Shown here one piece after another: positions 1 to 6,625 of a stretch of DNA of 34,186 nucleotides. The stretch comes from JBAZHE01 sp041652555 (lineage in GTDB: Bacteria; Patescibacteriota; Patescibacteriia; Patescibacteriales; WJLG01). The notes beneath the pieces were generated by a model. That model ran no database searches. It was not told the DNA's origin and was given only the letters and a program-made list of their open reading frames with translations. Location: assembly GCA_041652555.1 (NCBI GenBank), contig JBAZHE010000014.1:1-34186 (forward strand). Reading direction: 5' to 3'. The position numbers and the translations under genes were made by a program. The first letter of the stretch is position 1, and each line of letters opens with the position of its first letter.

Positions 1-561
1 TTTATCAATGAATATTTTAATAACCGCGTCATTTTGTGAAAAACCGGAAATCAATGATGTCTGATTGGTTGTTTGTCCGGCAGGCGAGATTAATATTGGC
101 GGAGAGGTTCTCTCTAAAATCTTAGCCACCAGAACTATTTTTTTTACTTCCTCTTTTTTTGGCTGAGGCTGAAAAGGTAATGTTTTTTTTACAATAGTAT
201 TAACCGGACTTTCAGCTACCGGTGATAATTCAGAGGAACTAATATGTTTATTAATAGCAAAAACATTAATAGGAGAAATATTTTTTATCAATGCGGAAAG
301 ATAAGAAAAATTGTAAAAATTATTATCATTTATGCTAATATTAGCCACTCCATCATAAGAACCATCAACATAAATTAAAACATTATTTCCAGGATTAGTC
401 AAGCCATTAACTGATATTTGCCAACCATTATCAACCTCTATTAAAGAAGTGTTTAAAATTATCGGCGCCTCTGTCTTGGCTAGGGATTTTTGTCCAAAAG
501 TAAAAATCAAGAAAGAAACAATTATAATTAAGCTTGTCTGGAGAGCAATTTTTTTAAACAT
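1..561 (-). CDS. Secreted/anchored protein with Ig-like repeats, 3' truncated
   Basis: The reading frame starts at the ATG at 561 and stays open for 187 codons to the window edge, so the C-terminus is missing. The first ~27 residues (MFKKIALQTSLIIIVSFLIF...) look like a signal peptide or N-terminal anchor. Two stretches resemble beta-sandwich Ig-like modules: around residues 40-70 (VNGLTNPGNNVLIYVDG) and again at the truncated end (ISGFSQNDAVIKIFID). A Pro/Lys-rich linker lies between them. Such Ig-like secreted proteins are common in CPR genomes and are thought to be surface-exposed. No enzymatic motif is visible. The start is the first in-frame ATG and is followed directly by Lys-rich then hydrophobic residues. 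Function unknown; the domain call is by pattern only. Confidence 0.75.
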   Translation of the reverse strand, partial: MFKKIALQTSLIIIVSFLIFTFGQKSLAKTEAPIILNTSLIEVDNGWQISVNGLTNPGNNVLIYVDGSYDGVANISINDNNFYNFSYLSALIKNISPINVFAINKHISSSELSPVAESPVNTIVKKTLPFQPQPKKEEVKKIVLVAKILERTSPPILISPAGQTTNQTSLISGFSQNDAVIKIFIDK

Positions 562-645
562 ATAGGTTTTTTAAAAATAAATAATTGTATACTGTTTTAA
601 AAGCTAATCCTATTTTAGGAGTGATAGAGCGTTTAGTCAATGGCT

Positions 646-1008
646 TTAAAAAATTTTCTTATAATGCTTTATTTTAGCGGTTTTCTTTTGGCGATTAATA
701 TCTATGGCAATAAAATCCAGCCTGGCGGTTACTAATTTTTTTCGTCGTAAACAGCAATAGGCGACTATGGCTTTTTTAAGATTTTTTATTTGTGCCGAAA
801 ATAAAGCGTTTTCAGCGCCACCTAAAGTATTACTAGCGCGAGTTTTTATTTCCACAAAGACTAATTCATTTTTATAAGCAGAAACAATATCTATTTCCTT
901 ATAGCTTAATTTAACATTACGCTCAATTATTTTGTAGCCACGCTTAGTTAAAAATTCACAGGCTAAATCTTCGCCATAACGGCCAATAGTTTTTTTATAT
1001 AAAGTCAT
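646..1008 (-). CDS. yraN: YraN/UPF0102 family endonuclease-like protein
   Basis: 120 aa, the usual length of the family. The fold is PD-(D/E)XK nuclease-like: G12-E13-D14 at the N-terminus, EID with D40, and VEIK with E53 and K55. These are the conserved acidic/lysine positions of YraN proteins. The frame is open upstream to 1104, but I chose the ATG at 1008 because the homologous region begins there (MTLYKKTIGRYGEDLA) and the upstream extension is read through a terminator hairpin at 1027-1059. The biological role of YraN is not settled; a role in DNA processing is inferred from the fold. Confidence 0.9.
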   Translation of the reverse strand: MTLYKKTIGRYGEDLACEFLTKRGYKIIERNVKLSYKEIDIVSAYKNELVFVEIKTRASNTLGGAENALFSAQIKNLKKAIVAYCCLRRKKLVTARLDFIAIDINRQKKTAKIKHYKKIF

Positions 1009-1026
1009 GATAAAATTATACAACAA

Positions 1027-1059
1027 AAAAACGCTCCTGTATTTTTTTGGAGCGTTTTT
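1027..1059 (-). terminator. Rho-independent terminator of the 1064-1450 gene
   Basis: Perfect 11-bp stem (1027-1037 with 1049-1059, AAAAACGCTCC/GGAGCGTTTTT) with an 11-nt loop. On the minus strand it is followed by a T run. It lies between the small membrane protein gene and yraN. Confidence 0.85.
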
Positions 1060-1063
1060 ACGA

Positions 1064-1450
1064 TTATTTTGGGATGTACTTTTGAAATTCTTTTTCCTTG
1101 TCAACCTCTTTTTTCCTGTCTGGCAATGTTAATGAATAGCGAACAATAAAAAATATCCAGATGGCCATACCAATAAACCAAAGAATATACCAGAGGCGGG
1201 AAGAAAGTACGGGAATTGATTCATGGTTAAAGAAGAAAAGTGGTAAGCCGATAAAAAAATTAGTAGTAAAAAAGGTAAAAATACGATCCAAAAGCCGTCT
1301 GTATAATCCGGCACGTTTTTTCACAATAAAAACTATCACAGCCAAAACAAAAGAGGCGATAATAACAGCGATTAAACCATTCTTCCAAAAAGGAATTAAT
1401 AGCCCTGGGCGCTGATTAAACCAAAAAATAGGGTCAAAAAATTTATTCAT
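1064..1450 (-). CDS. Small three-TM membrane protein, function unknown
   Basis: 128 aa from the ATG at 1450 (MNKFFDPIFWFNQRPG). Hydrophobic segments lie at about residues 22-44, 60-78 and 88-106, with a charged C-terminal tail (DRKKEVDKEKEFQKYIPK). The frame is open to 1495, but the upstream part translates a dispersed repeat (1459-1510), so the start at 1450 is preferred. The end of that repeat supplies a GAGGGGAA sequence upstream of this ATG that could act as a ribosome binding site. I recognise no family; a membrane role is all the sequence supports. Confidence 0.7.
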   Translation of the reverse strand: MNKFFDPIFWFNQRPGLLIPFWKNGLIAVIIASFVLAVIVFIVKKRAGLYRRLLDRIFTFFTTNFFIGLPLFFFNHESIPVLSSRLWYILWFIGMAIWIFFIVRYSLTLPDRKKEVDKEKEFQKYIPK

Positions 1451-1458
1451 AAAATTAT

Positions 1459-1510
1459 TAATTCCCCTCTTGGGAGGTGTGCCTTGGTGCTCCAAGACGG
1501 GGTGGGTTGC
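1459..1510 (-). repeat. Two-hairpin dispersed repeat (family 2), copy 1
   Basis: Read on minus: ...CACCCCG-TCTTGGAGCACCAAGG... then CACACCTCCCAAGAGGGGAATTAAT. The first hairpin is CTTGG/CCAAG around AGCA, the second is CCTC...GAGG. It ends 9 nt before the start codon at 1450. Other copies are at 12005, 18301, 18804 and 22291, with a fragment at 26098. Confidence 0.85.
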
Positions 1511-1537
1511 TTTAAGATATGGCGCGTGTTCATTCTT

Positions 1538-1562
1538 GGATTCCCGCCTTCCAGGAATGACA
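1538..1562. repeat. Half copy of TGTCATTC palindromic repeat (family 1)
   Basis: GGATTCCCGCCTTCCAGGAATGACA matches the right half of the full family-1 element at 3243-3319, with an ATTCCN8-9GGAAT hairpin. The left half is absent. It lies between the methyltransferase stop and the family-2 repeat. Confidence 0.7.
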
Positions 1563-1599
1563 CAAGTAAAATTAATTTTACTTTAAGAAAAAAGTTTTG

Positions 1600-2154
1600 T
1601 CAAAGTTTTTCAAAGACAAGGCCATAATGAAATTGTCCGGCCACAAAACTTTCTAAAAATTTTAAATTTAATTTTCCGGCGGCATTTTTCAACGATTCAG
1701 CCTTAACGCGCGCCTCTGGCGGTGGGCCAAAAGGGGATGATGAATCTTCCCACTCAATTATCAAGAGCTTACCGCCTTTTTTTACCATCCGCAAGCATTC
1801 GCGCATCATTTCTGCGCGCCTCTTTGACATATAAAGATTATTAATAATCATGCCAATATCCAAACTTTCCGTTTCTATTTTAGTGGCGTTAAAAACTTCT
1901 ATATCACTCCAAACCGCTTTTATTTGAGGCAAATTTTCCTGTTTAGCTCTTTTAACTACTGATTCTAAAACCGGCTTTAAAATATCGATAGCGTAAACCG
2001 TTCCTTTGGATCCGACCATTTTAGCGGCGGGAAAAACAAAATGGCCATAAGAACCACACCCAAAATCAGCCACCTTCATTCTTTCTTTTATCTTAACTTT
2101 TTCCAAGATAGCCACGGAGTCCAAAATGGCGCTTCCGCCTGTTGTTTTCATCAT
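1600..2154 (-). CDS. Class I SAM-dependent methyltransferase
   Basis: 184 aa. Motif I of the Rossmann methyltransferase fold is at residues 30-37 (DFGCGSYG), followed by an acidic residue at the end of strand 2 (VYAIDI). Later come IINNLYM and GGKLLIIEWED, typical of the Methyltransf_11/25 (UbiE-like) group. The substrate cannot be told. It starts 7 nt after the RodZ-like gene stop and probably belongs to the same minus-strand transcript. It stops at TGA, which is evidence that UGA is a stop codon in this genome. Confidence 0.85.
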   Translation of the reverse strand: MMKTTGGSAILDSVAILEKVKIKERMKVADFGCGSYGHFVFPAAKMVGSKGTVYAIDILKPVLESVVKRAKQENLPQIKAVWSDIEVFNATKIETESLDIGMIINNLYMSKRRAEMMRECLRMVKKGGKLLIIEWEDSSSPFGPPPEARVKAESLKNAAGKLNLKFLESFVAGQFHYGLVFEKL

Positions 2155-2161
2155 ATTTTTT

Positions 2162-2821
2162 TTATTTAACCAAAATCTGTTTTTTGATTATTTGCTCGCG
2201 GCCATATTTATTCCGAGCGGAAATTGTGATGGCATTTAAACCGATTTTTAATTCTACAACCTCTTTAAATGTTCCAGAATCATCTTTTAAAATTTGCTTA
2301 CCATTAATACTAACTTGAGTTTTTTCCGAAGCGCTACCGGAAATTTCTAAGCTTTTTTCAACAGTAACCAAATTATTAGGCGGAAAAAATATTTTTATTT
2401 TCGGAGCAGACAAGCTGGTTTTTAGACAAAAAATTAAATAAGACAATAAAACTAGAAAGCCGATGGCTAAAAAAATATTCTTTAAAATTTTCGGCATTGC
2501 CAAAAAATTCTTTTTCTCTATCTTTTTTTTGGTAAAAACATCTTTATTACTTGAAACCCATAATCTTTCTTCGGCGTATTCTTTTTCAACCGCGACGAAT
2601 TCTAACCCTAAAAAAGAAGAATATTTTTTTAAAAAAATTTTTTCGTAAATTCCTCCAGGTAACAAGTCATAACGGCCCTTTTCCAAAGCTTCCAGATATT
2701 CCGGCTTAATATTCAATTTAATGGCCGCATCAGCTAACTTTATTCCCCCAGCTTCTCTGGCTAAATAAAGTTTAGAAGCTAAGCTTTCTTCGGTTAGCGG
2801 TTTTTTACTAAAAGAAATCAT
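2162..2821 (-). CDS. RodZ-like protein: HTH, TM helix, Ig-like domain
   Basis: 219 aa. Residues ~11-75 form a Cro/CI-type helix-turn-helix like the HTH_25 domain of RodZ (LREAG-like start, then LNIKPEYLEALEKGRYDLLP). A positively charged stretch (~98-112) precedes one TM helix at ~113-134. The extracellular part (139-217) looks like a single Ig-like domain with ISGSASEKTQVSINGK. RodZ anchors the MreB cytoskeleton in rods. Here only the architecture is seen, so a cell-shape role is inference. It lies 3 nt downstream of the pilin-like gene and just upstream of the methyltransferase. Confidence 0.8.
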   Translation of the reverse strand: MISFSKKPLTEESLASKLYLAREAGGIKLADAAIKLNIKPEYLEALEKGRYDLLPGGIYEKIFLKKYSSFLGLEFVAVEKEYAEERLWVSSNKDVFTKKKIEKKNFLAMPKILKNIFLAIGFLVLLSYLIFCLKTSLSAPKIKIFFPPNNLVTVEKSLEISGSASEKTQVSINGKQILKDDSGTFKEVVELKIGLNAITISARNKYGREQIIKKQILVK

Positions 2822-2824
2822 AAA

Positions 2825-3235
2825 TTAACCTTTAAACCAATTGGAAATCTGCCAAGCACCAGTAACACCTAAGGCGGTCATGGCAAATTGGATTATGACA
2901 TAGCTAGCAAACATTATAATTAAGCCGACAACAGAACCAATAATCATCCCTTTGCCTTTTTCTACTTTGCCACTTTCGCCCGAGGAAAAAATAAAGAAAA
3001 ATCCACCTAAAATAAAGAAAAATAAAACCACTGATCCGACAACGCCAAATATCCAATTAACAACCAATAAGCCAACTTGTAAAAAATCATTAACTGAATA
3101 ATTTCCACAGTTTTCTCCAGCATATCCTTCCGGACATTTTCCAGTCCCTGTTTCAGCTGGTAGCAAACCAGCAGCACTAGCTGTCATGGATAGTAAAAAT
3201 AATACCGGCAAAATAAATATATATATCTTTTTCAT
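2825..3235 (-). CDS. VirB2/TrbC-like pilin family protein
   Basis: 136 aa. Signal peptide at 1-22 (ending ASAAG), a short ectodomain with a Cys pair (CPEGYAGENC), then two hydrophobic helices (~52-82 and ~97-120). A polar link with GESGKVEKGKGMI separates them. This is the two-helix layout of TrbC/VirB2 pilins. It is a divergent relative of the six-gene array at 17468-20356, sharing GG-F...SGE..KVEKGK..I.G.VVGLIIMFASY. It heads a tight minus-strand run with the RodZ-like and methyltransferase genes. Pilus function is inferred from architecture. Confidence 0.75.
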   Translation of the reverse strand: MKKIYIFILPVLFLLSMTASAAGLLPAETGTGKCPEGYAGENCGNYSVNDFLQVGLLVVNWIFGVVGSVVLFFFILGGFFFIFSSGESGKVEKGKGMIIGSVVGLIIMFASYVIIQFAMTALGVTGAWQISNWFKG

Positions 3236-3242
3236 ACAATTG

Positions 3243-3319
3243 TGTCATTCCCGTAAAAACGGGAATCTAAAATTATTACTCAATAAAACAACTGGATTCC
3301 CGCTTTCGCGGGAATGACA
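3243..3319. repeat. TGTCATTC palindromic repeat (family 1), full intergenic copy
   Basis: 77 bp bounded by TGTCATTC and GAATGACA. Each half is its own hairpin (ATTCCCGTAAAAACGGGAAT and ATTCCCGCTTTCGCGGGAAT), and the two halves are inverted relative to one another. It resembles the widespread ATTCCCN8GGGAAT (dRS3-type) repeats. It lies 7 nt upstream of the pilin-like start at 3235. Confidence 0.9.
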
Positions 3320-3327
3320 CAGTCGAA

Positions 3328-4704
3328 TTATTGTATTGTCTGTTGGACTTTACTGGCGGCGGCGGTGATTATATCGGATAGGTCTTTTTCTCTCTTAGCA
3401 GCAGAATCAATCATTTCTGAAAAAGCCGCTTCGGCTGCGCGGGAATCTTTTCCATAGTACCAGCTTTTAGCGGTCAAAACCTGCTCGGCAAAGGGTCCAA
3501 TTTCTTCGTCATCTAGCTGCTGACTAATCAGAGAACGCAAAGCGGTCGGTTTTTCCGTTGCTTTTAAATAAGAGCTTACATTATCAACAGAAGTTTCAAA
3601 TTGAATAAAATCCCAAGCAATATCAACATTCTTGCTTTTAGCGGAAACTGTTTCCACCCAATAATTAGCGTAATTCACTTGGCGAGAATTAAATTCAATC
3701 TGGAGCATTTTAGCGACGGTAAAATTAAGTTTTGGCGCCATGGCTTTGATTATCGGCAAGTGATAGGCATAACCGAAAGTTATAGCCAAACTTCCTCTGG
3801 CAAACAAATCTAAAGAATTCGGCAGGTCGCCATTCCAGCAATAGACATCTTTGGCCGGGTTGGAAAAATCCGTATAAAAACGTAACGCCTCCAAACCAGG
3901 ATTATAGCTACGGTCACTCCCTGGAGGAATGGCATGAAAAGAAACAACCCCATTTTCCCCCATAACAGAACCATTTTGCATCATTAAAAGAGCCAGAATG
4001 TCGCCAGAGCGTTCAATATTTTCGCCCCAGCCCATGGAAACGCCAGATTGAGTAAGGTTGCCCTTACTATTTTGGCGGGTTAAATTTTTTACCGCATCCT
4101 GAAATTGTTTATTCCAATATTTTGGCACTTCAGCAATTCCAGCGGCATTTAAAAGATCGCGATTATAAAACATTGCTAAAGTATCCATATAAAGAGGCAG
4201 GCCATAAATTTTTTGCGAGCCATCAGCGGTCATAACAACGTCGTCGGAAACAATATCAGCAAAATTATTTTTCAAATCTTTTAAAGTTAAACTTTTACTC
4301 GCACGCAATTCTTGAACCGTTTCTTTTTTAATAGTGCCGCGCGTTACCGAATAAACCATTAAAGTCTGATCCGGCAACGGAGCAATTTTGGGCTGATATT
4401 CTTTAATCCAGGCACTAGGAATAGAAAAAATATCCGGCCCGCGATCTTCAGCTAAAGCGTTTAGAAGCTCTTTCTCATATTCTTCGTAACGAAATTTTTT
4501 GTATTCAATATTAACATAAGGATGCAAGGCCTTGTATTTGGAAATTATTTCAGAAAAAGCGTCCGCACCCTCAAAAACGCGCCAATATTTTATAGTTATC
4601 GGTTTAGCGGCTTGTGTTACCTCGGCGCTTGGTGCCTTACAACCAAAACCGGAAGTTAAAATAAATATGAAAACCAGAAAGATGGCAAAAATTTTACTCT
4701 TCAT
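3328..4704 (-). CDS. Extracellular solute-binding lipoprotein (ABC family 1)
   Basis: 458 aa from the ATG at 4704. Signal peptide with a lipobox-like end (LTSGFGC, Cys22), followed by a family-1 solute-binding fold: KYWRVFEGADAFSEII, the RGPDIFSIPSAW motif and IYGLPLYMDTLAMFYNRDLL. These features are typical of sugar-binding proteins of ABC importers, anchored outside the membrane. No permease or ATPase gene is adjacent. The frame extends upstream to an ATG at 4731; the 4704 start gives the better signal peptide. A TATAAT box at 4736-4741 puts the transcription start near 4729, leaving a ~25-nt leader for 4704 or almost none for 4731. Ligand unknown. Confidence 0.88.
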   Translation of the reverse strand: MKSKIFAIFLVFIFILTSGFGCKAPSAEVTQAAKPITIKYWRVFEGADAFSEIISKYKALHPYVNIEYKKFRYEEYEKELLNALAEDRGPDIFSIPSAWIKEYQPKIAPLPDQTLMVYSVTRGTIKKETVQELRASKSLTLKDLKNNFADIVSDDVVMTADGSQKIYGLPLYMDTLAMFYNRDLLNAAGIAEVPKYWNKQFQDAVKNLTRQNSKGNLTQSGVSMGWGENIERSGDILALLMMQNGSVMGENGVVSFHAIPPGSDRSYNPGLEALRFYTDFSNPAKDVYCWNGDLPNSLDLFARGSLAITFGYAYHLPIIKAMAPKLNFTVAKMLQIEFNSRQVNYANYWVETVSAKSKNVDIAWDFIQFETSVDNVSSYLKATEKPTALRSLISQQLDDEEIGPFAEQVLTAKSWYYGKDSRAAEAAFSEMIDSAAKREKDLSDIITAAASKVQQTIQ

Positions 4705-4735
4705 AGGATAAAAATAATTAAACTTTTTCATTACT

Positions 4736-4741
4736 ATTATA
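4736..4741 (-). promoter_or_regulatory. -10 box (TATAAT) of the solute-binding protein gene
   Basis: Perfect TATAAT on the minus strand 32 nt before the chosen start codon. The -35 region is T-rich but has no clear hexamer. Confidence 0.5.
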
Positions 4742-4774
4742 ACACAATTTAAAATAAATAAAAACAAAATAATA

Positions 4775-4796
4775 AACGCACGAATTTTTGTGCGCT
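4775..4796 (-). terminator. Probable terminator downstream of comM
   Basis: Stem AACGCAC/GTGCGCTT with one bulge and a short A/T loop. Read on minus it is followed by TTATTATTTTGTTTTT. It is about 75 nt past the comM stop. Confidence 0.5.
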
Positions 4797-4814
4797 TATT
4801 ATAATATTAGCCCA

Positions 4815-4843
4815 GGCAGAGTCTCCCGCTAGGGGACTCTGCC
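4815..4843. repeat. Strong hairpin between comM and the solute-binding gene
   Basis: GGCAGAGTC (4815-4823) pairs with GACTCTGCC (4835-4843), and the stem continues inwards through a C/G run with one bulge. No T tract follows, so it looks more like an interspersed palindrome or an RNA-stabilising hairpin than a terminator. No second copy is seen in the window. Confidence 0.55.
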
Positions 4844-4868
4844 GAAGTCAAATAGAGGGTATAAAATA

Positions 4869-6389
4869 TTAAAAGCTGATATTTTTTTCCCGATATTGTA
4901 GGGCTTCGGCGACGTGGGCGGTGGAGATTTTTTCTTCTTCTGATAAGTCGGCGATGGTGCGAGCGAGTTTTAAGAGGCGGAAGTAGGCACGTGCCGATAG
5001 TTTTAGACTGGTAACAGCACTACCTAGAAGATTTTTCGCTTCTTCGGAAAGAACGCAGACTTCTTTGGTTTTTTCCGAAGTCATTTCGGAATTGGTAAAT
5101 ATTTTTTCTGCTTTAAAGCGACTTTGCTGGATAACACGGGCTTTTTCCACGCGATCACGCACAGACAGAGATTTTTCTCCGGTTGTTTCTTCGGCTAATT
5201 TTTGAAATGGTAAGCGCGGAACCTCCAAATGAATATCAATGCGATCAAGAATCGGACCCGATATTTTTTTGCGATAATTTTGAATTTGCTGAGCCGAGCA
5301 AGAGCAATGTTTTTCGCGATCGCCAAAAAATCCGCAGGGGCAAGGATTCATAGAAGCGATTAAAATAAATTTAGCTGGGAAAACCACGCTACCCGCCGCG
5401 CGACTAACAGTAACAAGACCGTCTTCCAAGGGCTGTCTTAAAGCCTCTAAAACATTGCGTGGAAATTCCGGAAACTCATCCAAAAATAAAACACCGCGAT
5501 GCGAAAGCGATATTTCCCCTGGAGAAATTTTTGCGCCACCACCAATCAAAGCAACATCTGAGGCAGTATGGTGCGGTGAGCGGAAAGGGCGAATTTTTAT
5601 CAATGATTCTTCTTTTAATCTTCCGGCGACACTATAAATTTTGGTAATCTCTAAAGCCTCTTCCAGCGTTAAGCACGGTAAAATTGAAGGGAAAGTTTTG
5701 GCTAGCATAGTTTTACCTGATCCTGGCGGTCCGAACATAAGGAGATTGTGTCCGCCAGCCGCCGCGATTTCCATGGCACGCTTGACGTGTTCCTGCCCGC
5801 GCACGAAAGAAATATCACAAATGCTTTCGTTCTTAGAAAAATCCGCTTCTTGATACTCTTGCGGAGTTATTAATTCTTTTTTTAAAAGATGATTAATAAC
5901 TTGCTCTAAATTTTTTACCGGAAAAACTTCAATATCGCGAGCCAGTTTTGCCTCTATAGCGTTGGCCTCCGGCACAAAAATAGCTTCAAAACCGTCTTTG
6001 GCGGCTTTAATGGCAATAGGTAAGGATCCATCCACTGGACGAACTGATCCGTCTAGGGCAAGTTCGCCGATAAATAATATTTTCTGAAAAAGTTTTTCAT
6101 CCCAAGAAAAAAGCAAAGACATTATGCTTAAAGCGATTGGCAGATCAAAAGACGGTCCATGCTTTGGCAAATGTGCCGGCGCCAGATTGACCGTCACTTT
6201 TAATTTAGGAAAATCAAAATTAGAATTTTTTATGGCACTTCTCACCCGCTCACGCGCCTCGGAAACCGCCTTATCCGGCAAACCGACGACAAAAAAAGTA
6301 CCAAGTTCGCCACCACCGGTGTCAGCTTCTACTTCTACAATTGCCGCGTCCAATCCGACCACGGAAGCGGAAAGAATTTTTGAAGACAT
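4869..6389 (-). CDS. comM: ComM/YifB family Mg-chelatase-like AAA+ ATPase
   Basis: 506 aa, full length for the family. The N-terminal ChlI-like domain (1-~170) contains the family stretch NLAPAHLPKHGPSFDLPIA. Walker A is GPPGSGKT at 220-227 and Walker B is VLFLDEFPEF near 300-309. A zinc-binding Cys set lies at 350, 352, 362 and 364 (CPCGF...HCSC). The C-terminal Mg_chelatase_C region ends with SARAYFRLLKLARTIADL. In naturally competent bacteria ComM is a hexameric helicase that extends branch migration when incoming DNA recombines. A DNA-uptake role in this organism is inferred. A family-1 repeat and a short promoter-terminator unit lie directly upstream. Confidence 0.93.
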   Translation of the reverse strand: MSSKILSASVVGLDAAIVEVEADTGGGELGTFFVVGLPDKAVSEARERVRSAIKNSNFDFPKLKVTVNLAPAHLPKHGPSFDLPIALSIMSLLFSWDEKLFQKILFIGELALDGSVRPVDGSLPIAIKAAKDGFEAIFVPEANAIEAKLARDIEVFPVKNLEQVINHLLKKELITPQEYQEADFSKNESICDISFVRGQEHVKRAMEIAAAGGHNLLMFGPPGSGKTMLAKTFPSILPCLTLEEALEITKIYSVAGRLKEESLIKIRPFRSPHHTASDVALIGGGAKISPGEISLSHRGVLFLDEFPEFPRNVLEALRQPLEDGLVTVSRAAGSVVFPAKFILIASMNPCPCGFFGDREKHCSCSAQQIQNYRKKISGPILDRIDIHLEVPRLPFQKLAEETTGEKSLSVRDRVEKARVIQQSRFKAEKIFTNSEMTSEKTKEVCVLSEEAKNLLGSAVTSLKLSARAYFRLLKLARTIADLSEEEKISTAHVAEALQYREKNISF

Positions 6390-6403
6390 AATAATATAAA
6401 AGG

Positions 6404-6482
6404 TGTCATTCCCGCGAAGGGGGGAATCTAGTAATTTTGCAAAGTGCTCGCACTCTGGATTCCCACCTTCGCAGTAATGACA
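6404..6482. repeat. TGTCATTC palindromic repeat (family 1), copy upstream of comM
   Basis: 79 bp from TGTCATTCCC to AATGACA. The left half is ATTCCCGCGAAGGGGGGAAT and the right half ATTCCCACCTTCGCAGTAAT, so the right arm has decayed. It sits 14 nt upstream of the comM start. Confidence 0.85.
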
Positions 6483-6498
6483 CAGATTAAAAATAAAA

Positions 6499-6527
6499 AA
6501 ACAAAGGAACGCGCAGTTTCTTTGTTT
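6499..6527 (-). terminator. Terminator-like hairpin just after a promoter, upstream of comM
   Basis: AAACAAAG (6499-6506) pairs with CTTTGTTT (6520-6527), with three more inner pairs. Read on minus it is followed by TTTTTTTATTTTT. It lies only about 10-35 nt downstream of the expected transcription start of the promoter at 6543-6548. Confidence 0.7.
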
Positions 6528-6542
6528 GCCCTCCTAATTAGA

Positions 6543-6550
6543 AGTATAGC
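6543..6550 (-). promoter_or_regulatory. Extended -10 promoter (TGCTATACT) facing comM
   Basis: On the minus strand TG-C-TATACT gives an extended -10; TTTTAA lies 17 nt upstream as a weak -35. Predicted start is near 6536. The transcript would run almost at once into the hairpin at 6499-6527, with an AGGAGGG sequence between them and no start codon after it. Confidence 0.55.
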
Positions 6551-6593
6551 ACAAATTATTTTTGGTTAAAATATTTTTGGTTGTACAAAAAAA

Positions 6594-6614
6594 GAACAGG
6601 GCAATGCCCTGTTC
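6594..6614 (-). terminator. Rho-independent terminator of smc
   Basis: Perfect 10-bp inverted repeat GAACAGGGCA/TGCCCTGTTC (6594-6603 and 6605-6614), followed on minus by TTTTTTT. It is 11 nt past the smc stop. Confidence 0.9.
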
Positions 6615-6625
6615 CTATATGAAAT

